From assembly GCF_900103975.1 (NCBI RefSeq), contig NZ_FNIR01000001.1, positions 434,001 through 498,000 on the forward strand: a stretch of 64,000 bases of DNA. The letters are read 5' to 3'. The notes beneath the pieces are model-generated. The model saw only the letters and a list, made by a program, of their open reading frames with translations. It did not search any database and was not told the origin of the DNA. The translations under genes were made by a program, and so were the position numbers. Below, in pieces: positions 1-8,273 of this stretch. The DNA comes from Klenkia soli. Lineage in GTDB: Bacteria > Actinomycetota > Actinomycetes > Mycobacteriales > Geodermatophilaceae. Every line of letters starts with the position of its first letter. The first letter of the stretch is position 1.

Positions 1-221
1 AGGACCTCGGCCCCGGCACTGGTCAGGCCGGCGACCACCGCGGCCTCGAGCATCTCCCCGCTCGCGCGGGGGTCGCGGCCGACGACCGCGACGGGACGCG
101 AGGTCCCGTCGCGGTCGGCGAGCACACCGGCGGCCGCTCGGGCCACCGCCAGGGCGAGCTCCGGCGTGAGGTCGGCGTTGGCCAGACCCCGGACGCCGTC
201 GGTGCCGAAGAGGCGACCCAC
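1..221 (-). CDS. glmM: phosphoglucosamine mutase GlmM, N-terminal part (cut by window edge)
   Basis: GlmM converts glucosamine-6-phosphate to glucosamine-1-phosphate on the way to UDP-GlcNAc and peptidoglycan, in the cytosol. Only about 73 N-terminal residues are inside the window. They open with [12 protein letters not shown], the family's usual N-terminus, and contain [10 protein letters not shown], a conserved early motif; the phosphoserine loop lies beyond the edge. The GTG start at 219-221 is placed by homology and sits 11 nt after the rpsI stop. No clear Shine-Dalgarno is visible, so translation is probably coupled to rpsI. The rplM-rpsI-glmM order is common in actinobacteria. Confidence 0.9.
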   Translation of the reverse strand, partial: MGRLFGTDGVRGLANADLTPELALAVARAAAGVLADRDGTSRPVAVVGRDPRASGEMLEAAVVAGLTSAGAEV

Positions 222-232
222 GACCGACCCGG

Positions 233-664
233 TCAGCGCTTGGAGTACTGGGGCGCCTTGCGGGCCTTCTTCAGGCCGTACTTCTTGCGCTCGATGACGC
301 GCGGGTCGCGGGTCAGGAAGCCGGCACGCTTGAGGGCCGGACGGTCCTCGGGCTCGACCTCGATGAGCGCCCGGGCGATGGCCAGGCGCAGAGCACCGGC
401 CTGGCCCGAGACACCGCCGCCACCGAGGATGGCGACGACGTCGTACTGCTCGCCCTTCTCCAGGATGGTGAAGGGCTCACGGATGAGCTGCTGGTGGACC
501 TTGTTCGGGAAGTACTCCTCGATGGTCCGGCCGTTGAGCTTGAACTGACCGGTGCCGGGGAGCAGACGCACCCGGACGATGGCCTCCTTGCGGCGACCCA
601 CGGTCTGGATCGGGCGACCGTCGGCGTCGGTCACGGTCTGGGGCGCCGTCATCGGGGTGGTCAC
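233..664 (-). CDS. rpsI: 30S ribosomal protein S9
   Basis: S9 is a small-subunit protein whose C-terminal tail reaches the P-site tRNA. The 143-residue protein has a short variable N-terminus, then [13 protein letters not shown], the family core, and ends in the expected basic tail with a terminal SKR ([12 protein letters not shown]). The GTG start at 662-664 overlaps the rplM stop as GTGA, so the two are translationally coupled. An internal ATG four codons later is an alternative start. Length and motifs are ordinary. Confidence 0.97.
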   Translation of the reverse strand: MTTPMTAPQTVTDADGRPIQTVGRRKEAIVRVRLLPGTGQFKLNGRTIEEYFPNKVHQQLIREPFTILEKGEQYDVVAILGGGGVSGQAGALRLAIARALIEVEPEDRPALKRAGFLTRDPRVIERKKYGLKKARKAPQYSKR

Positions 665-1104
665 TGGGACACCTGCTTGATCTCGTAGGTCTGGGGGAGC
701 TGGGCGGCGTGCGGGTGCTCGGGCCCGGCGTAGACCTTGAGCTTGGAGAGCATCTGCCGGCCCAGCGTGTTGTGCGGCAGCATCCCCTTGACGGCGCGCT
801 CGATCACGCGGTCGGGACGGGTCTTGATCTCGTCGCCGACGTTGATCGCCCGCAGCCCACCCGGGTAGCCGGAGTGGCGGTAGGCCGTCTTCGCGTCGCG
901 CTTGGAGCCGGTGAGGGCCACCTTGCCCGCGTTGATGACGACGACGAAGTCGCCGGCGTCCACGTGCGGGGCGAACTGCGGCTTGTGCTTGCCGCGCAGG
1001 AGCTGCGCGGTCTGGCTGGCCAGTCGACCGAGCACCACGTCGGTGGCGTCGATGACGTGCCAGGCCCGGGTGATGTCACCGGGCTTGGGGGTGTACGTGC
1101 GCAC
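661..1104 (-). CDS. rplM: 50S ribosomal protein L13
   Basis: L13 is an early-assembling large-subunit protein. I chose the GTG at 1102-1104, which gives 147 residues beginning [10 protein letters not shown]. That matches the family length, and a GAGGAAG sequence lies about 10 nt upstream. An open frame continues 18 codons further upstream, but that part looks unlike L13. The motifs [16 protein letters not shown] and [11 protein letters not shown] are typical. Its stop overlaps the rpsI start by 4 nt. It heads the rplM-rpsI-glmM unit. Confidence 0.95.
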   Translation of the reverse strand: MRTYTPKPGDITRAWHVIDATDVVLGRLASQTAQLLRGKHKPQFAPHVDAGDFVVVINAGKVALTGSKRDAKTAYRHSGYPGGLRAINVGDEIKTRPDRVIERAVKGMLPHNTLGRQMLSKLKVYAGPEHPHAAQLPQTYEIKQVSQ

Positions 1105-1212
1105 GGGGGCCCACTTCCTCGTCGTCGGGGTAGCTGGTGGATTCGCCTCACCGAGCACGGGAGACCGATGATCGACGCGCGGGCACCAGCCGGCAGCGCG
1201 CGCCAGCGGTAG

Positions 1213-1221
1213 ACGATACCA
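1213..1221 (-). promoter_or_regulatory. candidate rplM promoter (extended -10)
   Basis: On the minus strand the sequence reads TGGTATCGT, an extended -10 (TG-N-TATCGT), about 110 nt upstream of the rplM GTG. No convincing -35 is present, which fits an extended -10 promoter. The same TATCGT hexamer is used by the better-supported rpsL promoter. The upstream neighbour is the 3' end of the lipoprotein gene, so a promoter is expected here. Confidence 0.4.
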
Positions 1222-1240
1222 GCCCGGACCGGTGGCCCGG

Positions 1241-2488
1241 TCAGCCGTCGATGAGGTCCCGCTGCTGCGGGAGCAGCGCGTTCATCTGCCCGTAGTCGTC
1301 GGCGGCGGTCAGGCCCAGCACGTCGATGCTGGCCAGGTAGCTCCCGTAGCCCACGTAGCAGCGCTGGTAGTAGCTGTCCGACCCGCTCGGGAACGCGAAG
1401 CAGGGTGCCTCGGGGATGGCCGGCAGCACGAACGGGGCGCCGCCGAACGCGGTGGCCTCGAGCTGGGCGAACCCGGTGTAGACCGCGTTGGTCTGGGCCG
1501 AGGTCGGGAAGGTGTAGAGCGAGACGGCGTAGTCCAGGGACGCCGACTCGTCGTAGCTGGTGCGGTAGTAGGCACCCGAGAAGCCGTTGGCCGAGAGCAG
1601 CTGCCGCTCGACGGTGGGGTCGATGGCCAGCCGCAGGTAGCCCTCGAGGTCGTACGAGCCGGTGAACCGGGTCTGCTCCCCCGGGGTCGTGAGCGCGAAC
1701 CCGGCCAGGCCGAGGGGATCGGTGGGCAGGTCGGCCACCTGGTCCTGGGGCGTGGGGAGGAACCCGGCCAGCAACGCGATCTGGTCCTGCAGCTGGGCCA
1801 CCGCCAGGTCCGGCGCGGAGCCGGTCGGCGCGTCCAGGTAGGTGTAGGCGAGCATCCGGTCGCTGGCCACCCACGCCTGGATCGTGTCGCTCGGGGCGCC
1901 GGCGGAGTCGGAGCCCCCGGTGGACAGCGCGCCGCTGACCCCCAGCGCGGGCAGGTCGACCGGCTCGTAGTCACCTCCGCCGAAGTCGAGGGAGATCTCG
2001 TTGAGCGCGTCGGCCGCCGACGCGGCCGACGCGGGGTCCGACATCTCGGTGAGCAGGACCAGCGTGGCGTTGTTCGCGGCGTCCTGGCTGCAGTTGCCCC
2101 ACCCGGCCACGAAGCCCCAGCGGTCAAGCTCCTGCCCCGCCCGCCCGTCGCCGAAGTAGATGCCGTCGATGCCGCTGGCCGTGCCGAAGGGACCGCTGGG
2201 GAAGCAGCTGTCGGTGCGGTCGGGGGTGACGGTGACCGGCAGCGAGGTGACCCCGGCGATGCGGCGGGCCTCCGCCCCGGTGCCCGGCCCCACCTCCGGG
2301 GCAGGGGTCACCTGGCCCGCGGGCGGCGCGCTGCCGGTGGTCGTCGACGGGCTCGAGGAGGTCGGGCTGCCGCTGGTGGCGGCCGGGCTCGCCGTGCCCT
2401 CGACGGTGCTCGTGCAGCCGGCCAGCAGCACCGCCGCCGCCAGCAGGGCGACCGCGCCCGGACGACGGGCTCGGCGGACGCTCAGCAC
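1241..2488 (-). CDS. secreted lipoprotein of unknown function
   Basis: This is a 415-residue lipoprotein. The N-terminus has basic residues, a hydrophobic stretch and the lipobox LLAGC with the lipidated cysteine at residue 25, so it should be exported, acylated and anchored to the outer face of the membrane. A Ser/Thr/Pro-rich linker (about residues 30-65) follows, then a long soluble domain with several cysteines. It resembles large conserved actinobacterial lipoproteins of unknown role, and I do not recognise a catalytic motif. It starts 18 nt after the carbonic anhydrase gene in the same direction, so the two may be co-transcribed. Function cannot be given. Confidence 0.85.
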   Translation of the reverse strand: MLSVRRARRPGAVALLAAAVLLAGCTSTVEGTASPAATSGSPTSSSPSTTTGSAPPAGQVTPAPEVGPGTGAEARRIAGVTSLPVTVTPDRTDSCFPSGPFGTASGIDGIYFGDGRAGQELDRWGFVAGWGNCSQDAANNATLVLLTEMSDPASAASAADALNEISLDFGGGDYEPVDLPALGVSGALSTGGSDSAGAPSDTIQAWVASDRMLAYTYLDAPTGSAPDLAVAQLQDQIALLAGFLPTPQDQVADLPTDPLGLAGFALTTPGEQTRFTGSYDLEGYLRLAIDPTVERQLLSANGFSGAYYRTSYDESASLDYAVSLYTFPTSAQTNAVYTGFAQLEATAFGGAPFVLPAIPEAPCFAFPSGSDSYYQRCYVGYGSYLASIDVLGLTAADDYGQMNALLPQQRDLIDG

Positions 2489-2506
2489 GGGACGAGCCTA
2501 GCCAGC

Positions 2507-2992
2507 TCAGACGATCTCGCGCAGCTGCCCGGTGGCCACGTCGTAGACCGTGCCGCGCACCTCGTGCGACAGCAGGTACGGCGTCCCGCGCAGGATCTCC
2601 ATGGACTCGCGGACGTCGGCGTCCAGGTCGGTGAAGGTCCGGCCCGTCCACGGCGGCCGGTGCCCCGTGGTCTCCTCGACCAGGTCGGCGAGCCCCTGGT
2701 CGTCGGTCTTCTGCATCCCGCAGTCGGTGTGGTGCACCAGCACCACCTCGCGGGTGCCCAGCAGGTGCTGGGAGATGGTCAGCGACCGGAGGGTGTCGTC
2801 GGTGACGACGCCGCCGGCGTTGCGGATGACGTGCGCGTCGCCCACCTCGAGCCCCAGCAGCGGGAACAGCGGCATGCGGGAGTCCATGCACGCCACCACG
2901 GCGACCTTGCGGGCCGGTGCCACCGGGCGCGAACCCGGGAAGCGCTCCGCCCACTGCGTGTTGGCCTCGAGCATGCGGTCGATCTCGGTCAC
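2507..2992 (-). CDS. beta-class carbonic anhydrase
   Basis: The enzyme reversibly hydrates CO2 to bicarbonate in the cytosol using one zinc per subunit. The 161-residue protein has the beta-class zinc ligands at C35, H88 and C91 (in CMDSRM and HHTDCGM), and the D37/R39 dyad that displaces aspartate from zinc in the active form. Length and ligand spacing match the small mycobacterial Rv1284 type. The GTG start at 2990-2992 has GGGGTCC upstream rather than a clean Shine-Dalgarno. A TAGGTT -10-like hexamer lies about 50 nt upstream. It is divergent from moeA and may share transcription with the lipoprotein downstream. Confidence 0.93.
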   Translation of the reverse strand: MTEIDRMLEANTQWAERFPGSRPVAPARKVAVVACMDSRMPLFPLLGLEVGDAHVIRNAGGVVTDDTLRSLTISQHLLGTREVVLVHHTDCGMQKTDDQGLADLVEETTGHRPPWTGRTFTDLDADVRESMEILRGTPYLLSHEVRGTVYDVATGQLREIV

Positions 2993-3108
2993 CTGGACCC
3001 CCTGTCCGGAGTGCGGGTCGCCCCGGGCGGGCGCGCGACCAGCAACCTAGCGCCGGCCGCGGCGGTCCGCCCGGGACGCCCGCCAGCGGCGTCGGCCAGG
3101 ATGGGGCG

Positions 3109-4341
3109 GTGAGCACCCCGAGCAAGCGACGTCGCACGATCGAGGAGCACCGGGCAGTGGTGGCCGACCTGCTGGCCCACGCCTCCCCCGGTACCGAGGA
3201 GGTGCCCCTGACGTCGGCCGCCGGGCGGGTGCTGGCCGAGGACGTGCACGCCGCGGTGCCCCTCCCGGTGTTCACCAACTCCGCCATGGACGGGTACGCC
3301 GCCCGCTGGGCGGACGTCGGCGCGGCCTCGGACTCCGCGCCGGTGTCCCTGCCGGTGGCCGAGGACCTCCCCGCCGGGCGGACCGACGTCCCCGCGCTGG
3401 CCCCGGGCACCGTGCACCGCATCATGACCGGGGCCCCTGTCCCGGAGGGCGCCGACGTCGTCGTCCCGGTGGAGGCGACCGACGGGGGGACCGGCACCGT
3501 CGTCATCACCTCCTCCCCCGCCGCCGGCAGCTTCCTGCGGCACGCCGGCGAGGACCTCGCCGCCGGCACGACGGCGCTGCCGGCGGGCACCGTGCTGGGC
3601 GCGTCGCAGCTGGGGCTGGTCGCCTCGGTGGGCCGGTCGAGCGTCGTCGTCGCCCGGCGCCCGCGGGTGCTGGTGCTGTCCACCGGCACCGAGCTGGTCG
3701 CCCCCGGCGAGCCGCTGGCGCCCGGGCAGATCTACGAGTCGAACTCCCTGCTGCTGGCCACCGCGGTCGACGCCGCGGGAGGTGCGGCGCGGACCCTGCA
3801 CTTCGTGCCCGACGACGTCGACCAGTTCCTGGCCACCGTGCGGGCGGAGCTCGCGGACGCCGACCTGCTGATCACCAGCGGCGGCGTCAGCATGGGGGCC
3901 TACGAGGTGGTGAAGGACGCGTTCGGGGCGCTGGGCACCGTCGAGTTCGTCGGGGTGGCCATGCAGCCCGGTGGCCCCCAGGGCGCCGGGACCGTGGACG
4001 GCGTCCCGGTGGTCACCCTGCCGGGCAACCCGGTCAGCTCCTTCGTCTCCTTCGAGGTGTTCGTCCGGCCGGCGCTGCGGGCCGCCCTGGGCATCACCGA
4101 CCCCGGCCGCCTGCGCACCACCGCCCGGCTGGCCGGCCCGCTCACCTCGCCGGCCGGACGGCGGCAGTTCCTCCGCGGCCGCTACGACGGCGCCGGCGTG
4201 GACCTGGTCGGCGGGCCGGGCTCGCACCTGGTGGCCCACCTGGCCCGCGCCAACTCCCTCGTCGTCGTCCCCGAGGACGTCACCGAGCTGCCGGCCGGCA
4301 GCGAGGTCGAGGTCGTGCTGATCGAAGGAGCGCTGCAGTGA
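3109..4341 (+). CDS. moeA: molybdopterin molybdotransferase MoeA
   Basis: MoeA inserts molybdate into adenylylated molybdopterin, the last step of molybdenum cofactor synthesis. The 410-residue protein has the NSAMDGYA motif near the N-terminus, MTGAPVPEGAD, the MPT-binding-like GVSMGAYEVV region, and PGNPVSSFVSFEVF leading into domain IV. I chose the GTG at 3109 (VSTPSKRRRTIEEHR); the 64 upstream in-frame codons look non-coding. The stop overlaps the moaC GTG as GTGA. It is the first gene of a coupled moeA-moaC-mog operon. Confidence 0.95.
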   Translation: MSTPSKRRRTIEEHRAVVADLLAHASPGTEEVPLTSAAGRVLAEDVHAAVPLPVFTNSAMDGYAARWADVGAASDSAPVSLPVAEDLPAGRTDVPALAPGTVHRIMTGAPVPEGADVVVPVEATDGGTGTVVITSSPAAGSFLRHAGEDLAAGTTALPAGTVLGASQLGLVASVGRSSVVVARRPRVLVLSTGTELVAPGEPLAPGQIYESNSLLLATAVDAAGGAARTLHFVPDDVDQFLATVRAELADADLLITSGGVSMGAYEVVKDAFGALGTVEFVGVAMQPGGPQGAGTVDGVPVVTLPGNPVSSFVSFEVFVRPALRAALGITDPGRLRTTARLAGPLTSPAGRRQFLRGRYDGAGVDLVGGPGSHLVAHLARANSLVVVPEDVTELPAGSEVEVVLIEGALQ

Positions 4342-4802
4342 GCTTCACCCACCTCGACGAGTCCGGTGCCGCCCGCATGGTCGACGTCACCGCCAAGGCC
4401 GTCACCGCCCGGGTGGCGACCGCCGCCGGCCGGGTGCTGGTCAGCCCGGAGGTCGTCGCGCTGCTCCGCGGCGAGGGCGTGCCCAAGGGCGACGCGATCG
4501 CCGTGGCCCGCATCGCCGGCATCGCCGGGGCCAAGCGGACGCCGGACCTCATCCCGCTGTGCCACCCGGTCGCGCTGCACGGGGTGACCGTCGACCTGGA
4601 GGTCACCGACGAGGCCGTCGAGATCACCGTCACCGCCCGCACCGCCGACCGCACCGGCATCGAGATGGAGGCGCTGACGTCGGTGGCCGTGACCGGGCTG
4701 ACGGTGATCGACATGGTCAAGGCCGTCGACCCGCGCGCGGTGATCACCGACGTCCGGCTGTTGGCGAAGTCCGGCGGCAAGAAGGGTGACTGGACCCGAT
4801 GA
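4338..4802 (+). CDS. moaC: cyclic pyranopterin monophosphate synthase MoaC
   Basis: MoaC converts the 3',8-cyclo-GTP product of MoaA to cyclic pyranopterin monophosphate, the first stable molybdopterin intermediate. The 154-residue protein has the family motifs PKGDAIAVARIAGI, LIPLCHP, TGIEMEALTSV and a DMVKAVD segment containing an active-site lysine. The GTG start at 4338 overlaps the moeA stop and has GAAGGAG 7 nt upstream. Its own stop overlaps the mog ATG. The partner enzymes MoaA, MoaD and MoaE are not in this window. Confidence 0.96.
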   Translation: MSFTHLDESGAARMVDVTAKAVTARVATAAGRVLVSPEVVALLRGEGVPKGDAIAVARIAGIAGAKRTPDLIPLCHPVALHGVTVDLEVTDEAVEITVTARTADRTGIEMEALTSVAVTGLTVIDMVKAVDPRAVITDVRLLAKSGGKKGDWTR

Positions 4803-5287
4803 CGCTGCCCGACGGCGCCCGCGCCGTGGTCGTCACCGCCTCCAACCGCGCCTCGGCCGGGGTCTACGAGGACCGCTCAGGCCGGGCGCTGGCCGCCGGC
4901 CTGCGCGAGCTGGGCTTCGAGGTCGAGGGCCCGCACGTCCGCCCGGACGACGTCGAGGCCCTCGCCGCCGTGCTGCGGGAGGCCGTGGCCTCGGGCGCGG
5001 ACGTCGTGCTCACCACCGGCGGCACCGGGCTCACCCCCACCGACGTCACCCCCGAGGCCACCCGGCTGGTCCTCGAGCGCGAGGCGCCCGGGATCGCCGA
5101 GGCGATCCGGCGGTACGGCCAGCCCGCCGTCCCCACGGCCGTGCTCTCGCGCGGCCTGGCCGGCACCGCGGGCCGCACGCTGGTCGTGAACCTGCCCGGG
5201 TCGACCGGCGGGGTGCGCGACGGCCTCGCCGTCCTGGGGCCGCTGCTGCCGCACGTCGTGAGCCAGCTGCGCGGGGGCGATCACTGA
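4799..5287 (+). CDS. mog: molybdopterin adenylyltransferase MogA/MoaB family
   Basis: Members adenylylate molybdopterin before MoeA inserts the metal. The 162-residue protein has the MPT-binding signature TTGGTGLTPTDVTPEA and the C-terminal NLPGSTGGVRDGL loop. The ATG start overlaps the moaC stop (ATGA). The last 7 nt overlap the fdhD 3' end on the opposite strand, so the two genes converge with no terminator between them. MoaB and Mog proteins cannot be reliably separated from sequence; the pairing with moeA supports the Mog role. Confidence 0.93.
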   Translation: MTLPDGARAVVVTASNRASAGVYEDRSGRALAAGLRELGFEVEGPHVRPDDVEALAAVLREAVASGADVVLTTGGTGLTPTDVTPEATRLVLEREAPGIAEAIRRYGQPAVPTAVLSRGLAGTAGRTLVVNLPGSTGGVRDGLAVLGPLLPHVVSQLRGGDH

Positions 5288-6114
5288 GCCGGGAGCACCA
5301 ACCGGCGGGTGTGGCTGTAGACGTTGCACCCGTCGCCGCGCAGGAACCCGATCAGCGTGATGCCGGTGGAGTCGGCCAGCTCGACGGCCAGCGAACTCGG
5401 CGCCGACACCGCGGCCAGCACCGGCACCCCGGCCATCGCGGCCTTCTGGGTCAGCTCGAAGCTGGACCGCCCGCTGACCATCAGCACGTGCCCGGCCAGC
5501 GGCAACCGGCCGGCCCGCACGGCATCGCCGACGACCTTGTCCACGGCGTTGTGCCGGCCGACGTCCTCGCGCAGGGCCACCAGGTCGCCCTCGGCGGTGA
5601 ACAGGCCGGCCGCGTGCAGCCCGCCCGTGCGGTCGAACACGGCCTGGGCCGCCCGCAGCCGGTCCGGCAGCGCGAGCAGGGTCGCCAGCGTCAGCCGCGT
5701 CTCGTCCGCGGGGACGTCGAACACCGTCTTCGTGCGGATGGCGTCGATGCTGGCCTTGCCGCAGACCCCGCACGAGCTGGTCGTGTAGAAGTTCCGGTCC
5801 AGCGCGGTGTCCGGCGCCTCGACGCCGGGCGCCAGGTCGACGTCCACGACGTTGTAGGTGTTGCGGCCCTCGTCGTCCACGGAGTCGCAGTAGCGCAGGG
5901 CCAGGACGTCGTCGGCCGAGCGGATGACGCCCTCGGTGGTCAGGAAGCCGTGCACCAGGTCGAAGTCGTCGCCCGGGGTGCGCATGGTGACCGCCAGCGG
6001 CGTGCCGTCGAGCCGGATCTCCAGCGGTTCCTCGCTGGCCACCGTGTCCGGCCGGGTGCTGTGCTGCGGCCCGCGGATGCGCAGCACCGGCGTCCGGCTG
6101 GTCACTCGTCCCAC
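5281..6114 (-). CDS. fdhD: sulfurtransferase FdhD for formate dehydrogenase maturation
   Basis: FdhD transfers sulfur from a cysteine desulfurase to the molybdenum cofactor of formate dehydrogenase. The protein has EEPLEIRLDG near the N-terminus, the sulfur-carrying CGVCG motif (C115 and C118 from the chosen start) and a C-terminal half with GRSSFELTQKAAMAG. I chose the GTG at 6112-6114 (VGRVTS), giving 277 residues. It fits homologues and lies 7 nt after a -10-like TACCGT, as in leaderless genes. A GTG six codons upstream is the alternative. It implies a molybdenum formate dehydrogenase elsewhere in the genome. Confidence 0.93.
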   Translation of the reverse strand: MGRVTSRTPVLRIRGPQHSTRPDTVASEEPLEIRLDGTPLAVTMRTPGDDFDLVHGFLTTEGVIRSADDVLALRYCDSVDDEGRNTYNVVDVDLAPGVEAPDTALDRNFYTTSSCGVCGKASIDAIRTKTVFDVPADETRLTLATLLALPDRLRAAQAVFDRTGGLHAAGLFTAEGDLVALREDVGRHNAVDKVVGDAVRAGRLPLAGHVLMVSGRSSFELTQKAAMAGVPVLAAVSAPSSLAVELADSTGITLIGFLRGDGCNVYSHTRRLVLPAQ

Positions 6115-6120
6115 GGCTGC

Positions 6121-6140
6121 GACGGTACGCACCTACCGTC
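6121..6140. promoter_or_regulatory. symmetric divergent -10 pair / inverted repeat between fdhD and mobA
   Basis: The inverted repeat GACGGTA-N6-TACCGTC occupies the centre of the 32-nt gap between the two GTG starts. Each arm contains TACCGT in the direction of one gene, and each TACCGT ends exactly 7 nt before that gene's GTG. This is the geometry of two leaderless actinobacterial promoters back to back. The same palindrome could also bind a dimeric regulator. The layout is read from the sequence; promoter activity is inferred. Confidence 0.5.
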
Positions 6141-6146
6141 TCCCGT

Positions 6147-6734
6147 GTGACCGAGCTGCCGGGCTACGCCGCCGTCGTCCTCGCCGGCGGACGGGCGGCC
6201 CGGCTGGGTGGGCAGGCCAAGCCGCAGCTGGCGGTGGGCGGCCGGTCGATGCTGTCCACGGTCCTCGCCGCGGTCGCCGACGCCGACGAACGCGTCGTCG
6301 TCGGACCGCCGCAGGAGGTCCCGACCGGGGTGGTCGTCCTCCGCGAGCAGCCACCGGGTGGTGGACCGGTGCCCGCGCTGTGCGCCGGGCTGACCGCCGT
6401 CACCGCCGAGGTGGTCGCCGTCCTGGCCGCCGACCTGCCCTTCCTCACCCCGGCGCTGGTCGGCGAGCTGCGTACCCGGCTCACCGGCGACGGCGTCCTG
6501 GTGGTCGACGGCGCCGGCCGCGACCAGCTGCTGCTGGGGGTCTGGCGGACGGCGGCGCTGCGGGCCGCGGTGGCCGACGTCTCCGGGCCGACGTCGGTGC
6601 GCGCCCTCCTCGCCCCGCTCGCCGTGCGGCGGTACCGACCGGCGACCGCACCCGGGGCACCGGCCCCGTGGACCGACTGCGACACCCCGGCCGACCTGGC
6701 CCGCGCCCGCGCCGTGAGCCCGCCCTCGTCCTGA
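6147..6734 (+). CDS. mobA: MobA-like molybdenum cofactor nucleotidyltransferase
   Basis: A Rossmann-type nucleotidyltransferase, probably attaching GMP (MobA) or another nucleotide to molybdenum cofactor. The 195-residue protein starts with VLAGGRAARLGGQAKPQL, the glycine-rich NTP-binding loop plus lysine of the family, and contains AADLPFL, the metal-binding aspartate motif. The GTG start at 6147 has no Shine-Dalgarno but lies 7 nt after TACCGT, so a leaderless transcript is likely. It is divergent from fdhD, which supports a formate-dehydrogenase/Moco role. MocA-type cytidylyl transfer cannot be excluded. Confidence 0.85.
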   Translation: MTELPGYAAVVLAGGRAARLGGQAKPQLAVGGRSMLSTVLAAVADADERVVVGPPQEVPTGVVVLREQPPGGGPVPALCAGLTAVTAEVVAVLAADLPFLTPALVGELRTRLTGDGVLVVDGAGRDQLLLGVWRTAALRAAVADVSGPTSVRALLAPLAVRRYRPATAPGAPAPWTDCDTPADLARARAVSPPSS

Positions 6735-6768
6735 CTGCCCGGCCGGCTCCCCGGGTAGGGCACCGGCC

Positions 6769-7443
6769 ATGCGCATCGTCATCGCCGGAGCCCACGGCCA
6801 GATCGCCCGTCGCCTCACCCGCCTGCTCGCCGCTCGCGGGGACACCGTCGTCGGCATCGTCCGCAACCCCGACCACACCCCCGACCTCACCGCCGACGGC
6901 GCCGAGTCGGTCGTCCTGGACCTGGAGTCGGCCACCGTCGACGAGGTCACCGACGTCGCCCGCGGCGCCGACGCCGTCGTCTTCGCCGCCGGCGGTGGCC
7001 CGAACTCGGGGGTCGCCCGCAAGGACACCGTCGACCGCGGCGCCGCCGTGCTGCTCGCGGACGCCGCCGAGGCCGCCGGGGTCCGGCCCTACCTGCTGGT
7101 GTCCTCCATCGGTGCCGACTCCGTCGCCGACGGCGCCACCCCCGACGGCATGGACGAGACCTTCGTGGCCTACCTGCGGGCCAAGCTTGCGGCGGAGCAG
7201 GACGTGCTGGCCCGGTCCGGGCTGGACGCCGTGGTGCTGCGCCCGGTCACCCTGACCGACGACCCGGGTGCCGGCACCGTGCACATCGCCGACCACGTCG
7301 ACCGCGGCGAGGTCACCCGCGACGACGTCGCCGCCGTGCTGGTCGCCCTGCTGGACCACCCCCGCCCCGGCGAGGTCCTCGAGCTGACCTCCGGTGGCAC
7401 GCCGATCAGCGAGGCCGTCACGCGTCGCGCCGGGCGCGGGTGA
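6769..7443 (+). CDS. NAD(P)-binding atypical short-chain dehydrogenase
   Basis: The 224-residue protein has a Rossmann fold that begins [14 protein letters not shown] (GxxGxxG-type nucleotide loop), with [11 protein letters not shown] and SSIGAD further in. It belongs to the NAD(P)H-binding/NmrA-like SDR group, where many members bind cofactor without a known substrate. A TAGGGC hexamer ends 7 nt before the ATG, so the transcript may be leaderless. Its last 26 nt overlap the 3' end of truA on the other strand. No substrate can be assigned. Confidence 0.85.
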   Translation: MRIVIAGAHGQIARRLTRLLAARGDTVVGIVRNPDHTPDLTADGAESVVLDLESATVDEVTDVARGADAVVFAAGGGPNSGVARKDTVDRGAAVLLADAAEAAGVRPYLLVSSIGADSVADGATPDGMDETFVAYLRAKLAAEQDVLARSGLDAVVLRPVTLTDDPGAGTVHIADHVDRGEVTRDDVAAVLVALLDHPRPGEVLELTSGGTPISEAVTRRAGRG

Positions 7444-8266
7444 CGAGGGTGCGGGCGGCGAGCTGGTCGTCGGGCGGGTAGTCCACCGCCAGCAGCGTCA
7501 GCCCGCCGGCCGGAGCCACCGGGACGTCGTCGGCCCGGCTGGTCCGGGCCAGCAGACCGGCCGGCCACCCCGGCGGACGACGGCGCTCCCCCACCGCCAG
7601 CAGCGCCCCCACGAGGCTGCGGACCATGGAGTGGCAGAACGCGTCGGCCGACGCCGACACGGTCACCAGGTCGTCGTCCCGCTGCACGTCCAGCTCCTGC
7701 AGCACGCGGATCGTCGTCGCACCCTCACGGCGCCGGCAGAAGGCCGCGAAGTCGTGCTGGCCCAGCAGCAGCGCCGCGGCCACCCGCATCGCCGGGACGT
7801 CGACCGTGCGCGGCCACCCCACCGTGTCCGCACGGCGCAGCGGCGGGGGTCCCGACGGCGCGTCGGTCAGCCGGTAGGCGTAGTGGCGGGCCAGTGCGGC
7901 GAAGCGCGCGTCGAACCCGTCGGCGGCCACCCGGGCGCCGGTCACCGACACGTCGCCGGGCAGGACGCCGCGCAGCCGTCGTAGCAGCTTCGGCTCGTGC
8001 TGGTGCCACAGCGCCGTGGGCAGGTCCAGGTGCGCGACCTGGCCGGTGGCGTGCACCCCGGCGTCCGTGCGGCCGGCCACGGTGAGGTCGACGTCGTGCC
8101 GCAGGACGGTCGTCAGCGCCAGCTCGAGCTCACCCTGCACCGTGCGCAGGGCCGGCTGCCGCGCCCACCCGTGCAGCGCCGTCCCGTCGTAGGCGATGTC
8201 CAGCCGGACGCGGACGAGCCCGCCACCGTGGTCGGTGACGGGCTCGTCGGTGGAGCTGGTGCTCAG
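7418..8266 (-). CDS. truA: tRNA pseudouridine synthase A
   Basis: TruA makes pseudouridine at positions 38-40 in the tRNA anticodon arm. The body is typical: [17 protein letters not shown], the catalytic aspartate in [18 protein letters not shown] (D68 from the chosen start), and a C-terminal region ending near YPPDDQL. The start is odd. No ATG, GTG or TTG exists in frame between the rplQ stop and the core. The nearest candidate is CTG at 8264-8266 (giving 282 residues), 7 nt after the rplQ stop, with a weak AAGTGAG upstream. The only ATG in frame lies 280 nt inside rplQ. Translation is probably coupled to rplQ. Confidence 0.85.
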   Translation of the reverse strand: MSTSSTDEPVTDHGGGLVRVRLDIAYDGTALHGWARQPALRTVQGELELALTTVLRHDVDLTVAGRTDAGVHATGQVAHLDLPTALWHQHEPKLLRRLRGVLPGDVSVTGARVAADGFDARFAALARHYAYRLTDAPSGPPPLRRADTVGWPRTVDVPAMRVAAALLLGQHDFAAFCRRREGATTIRVLQELDVQRDDDLVTVSASADAFCHSMVRSLVGALLAVGERRRPPGWPAGLLARTSRADDVPVAPAGGLTLLAVDYPPDDQLAARTLVTRARRDA

Positions 8267-8273
8267 CGCGGAC

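Noticed and set aside
1105-1240. A riboswitch or T-box upstream of rplM.
   Set aside because: The leader of about 100 nt has no recognisable riboswitch core; only an extended -10 is visible.
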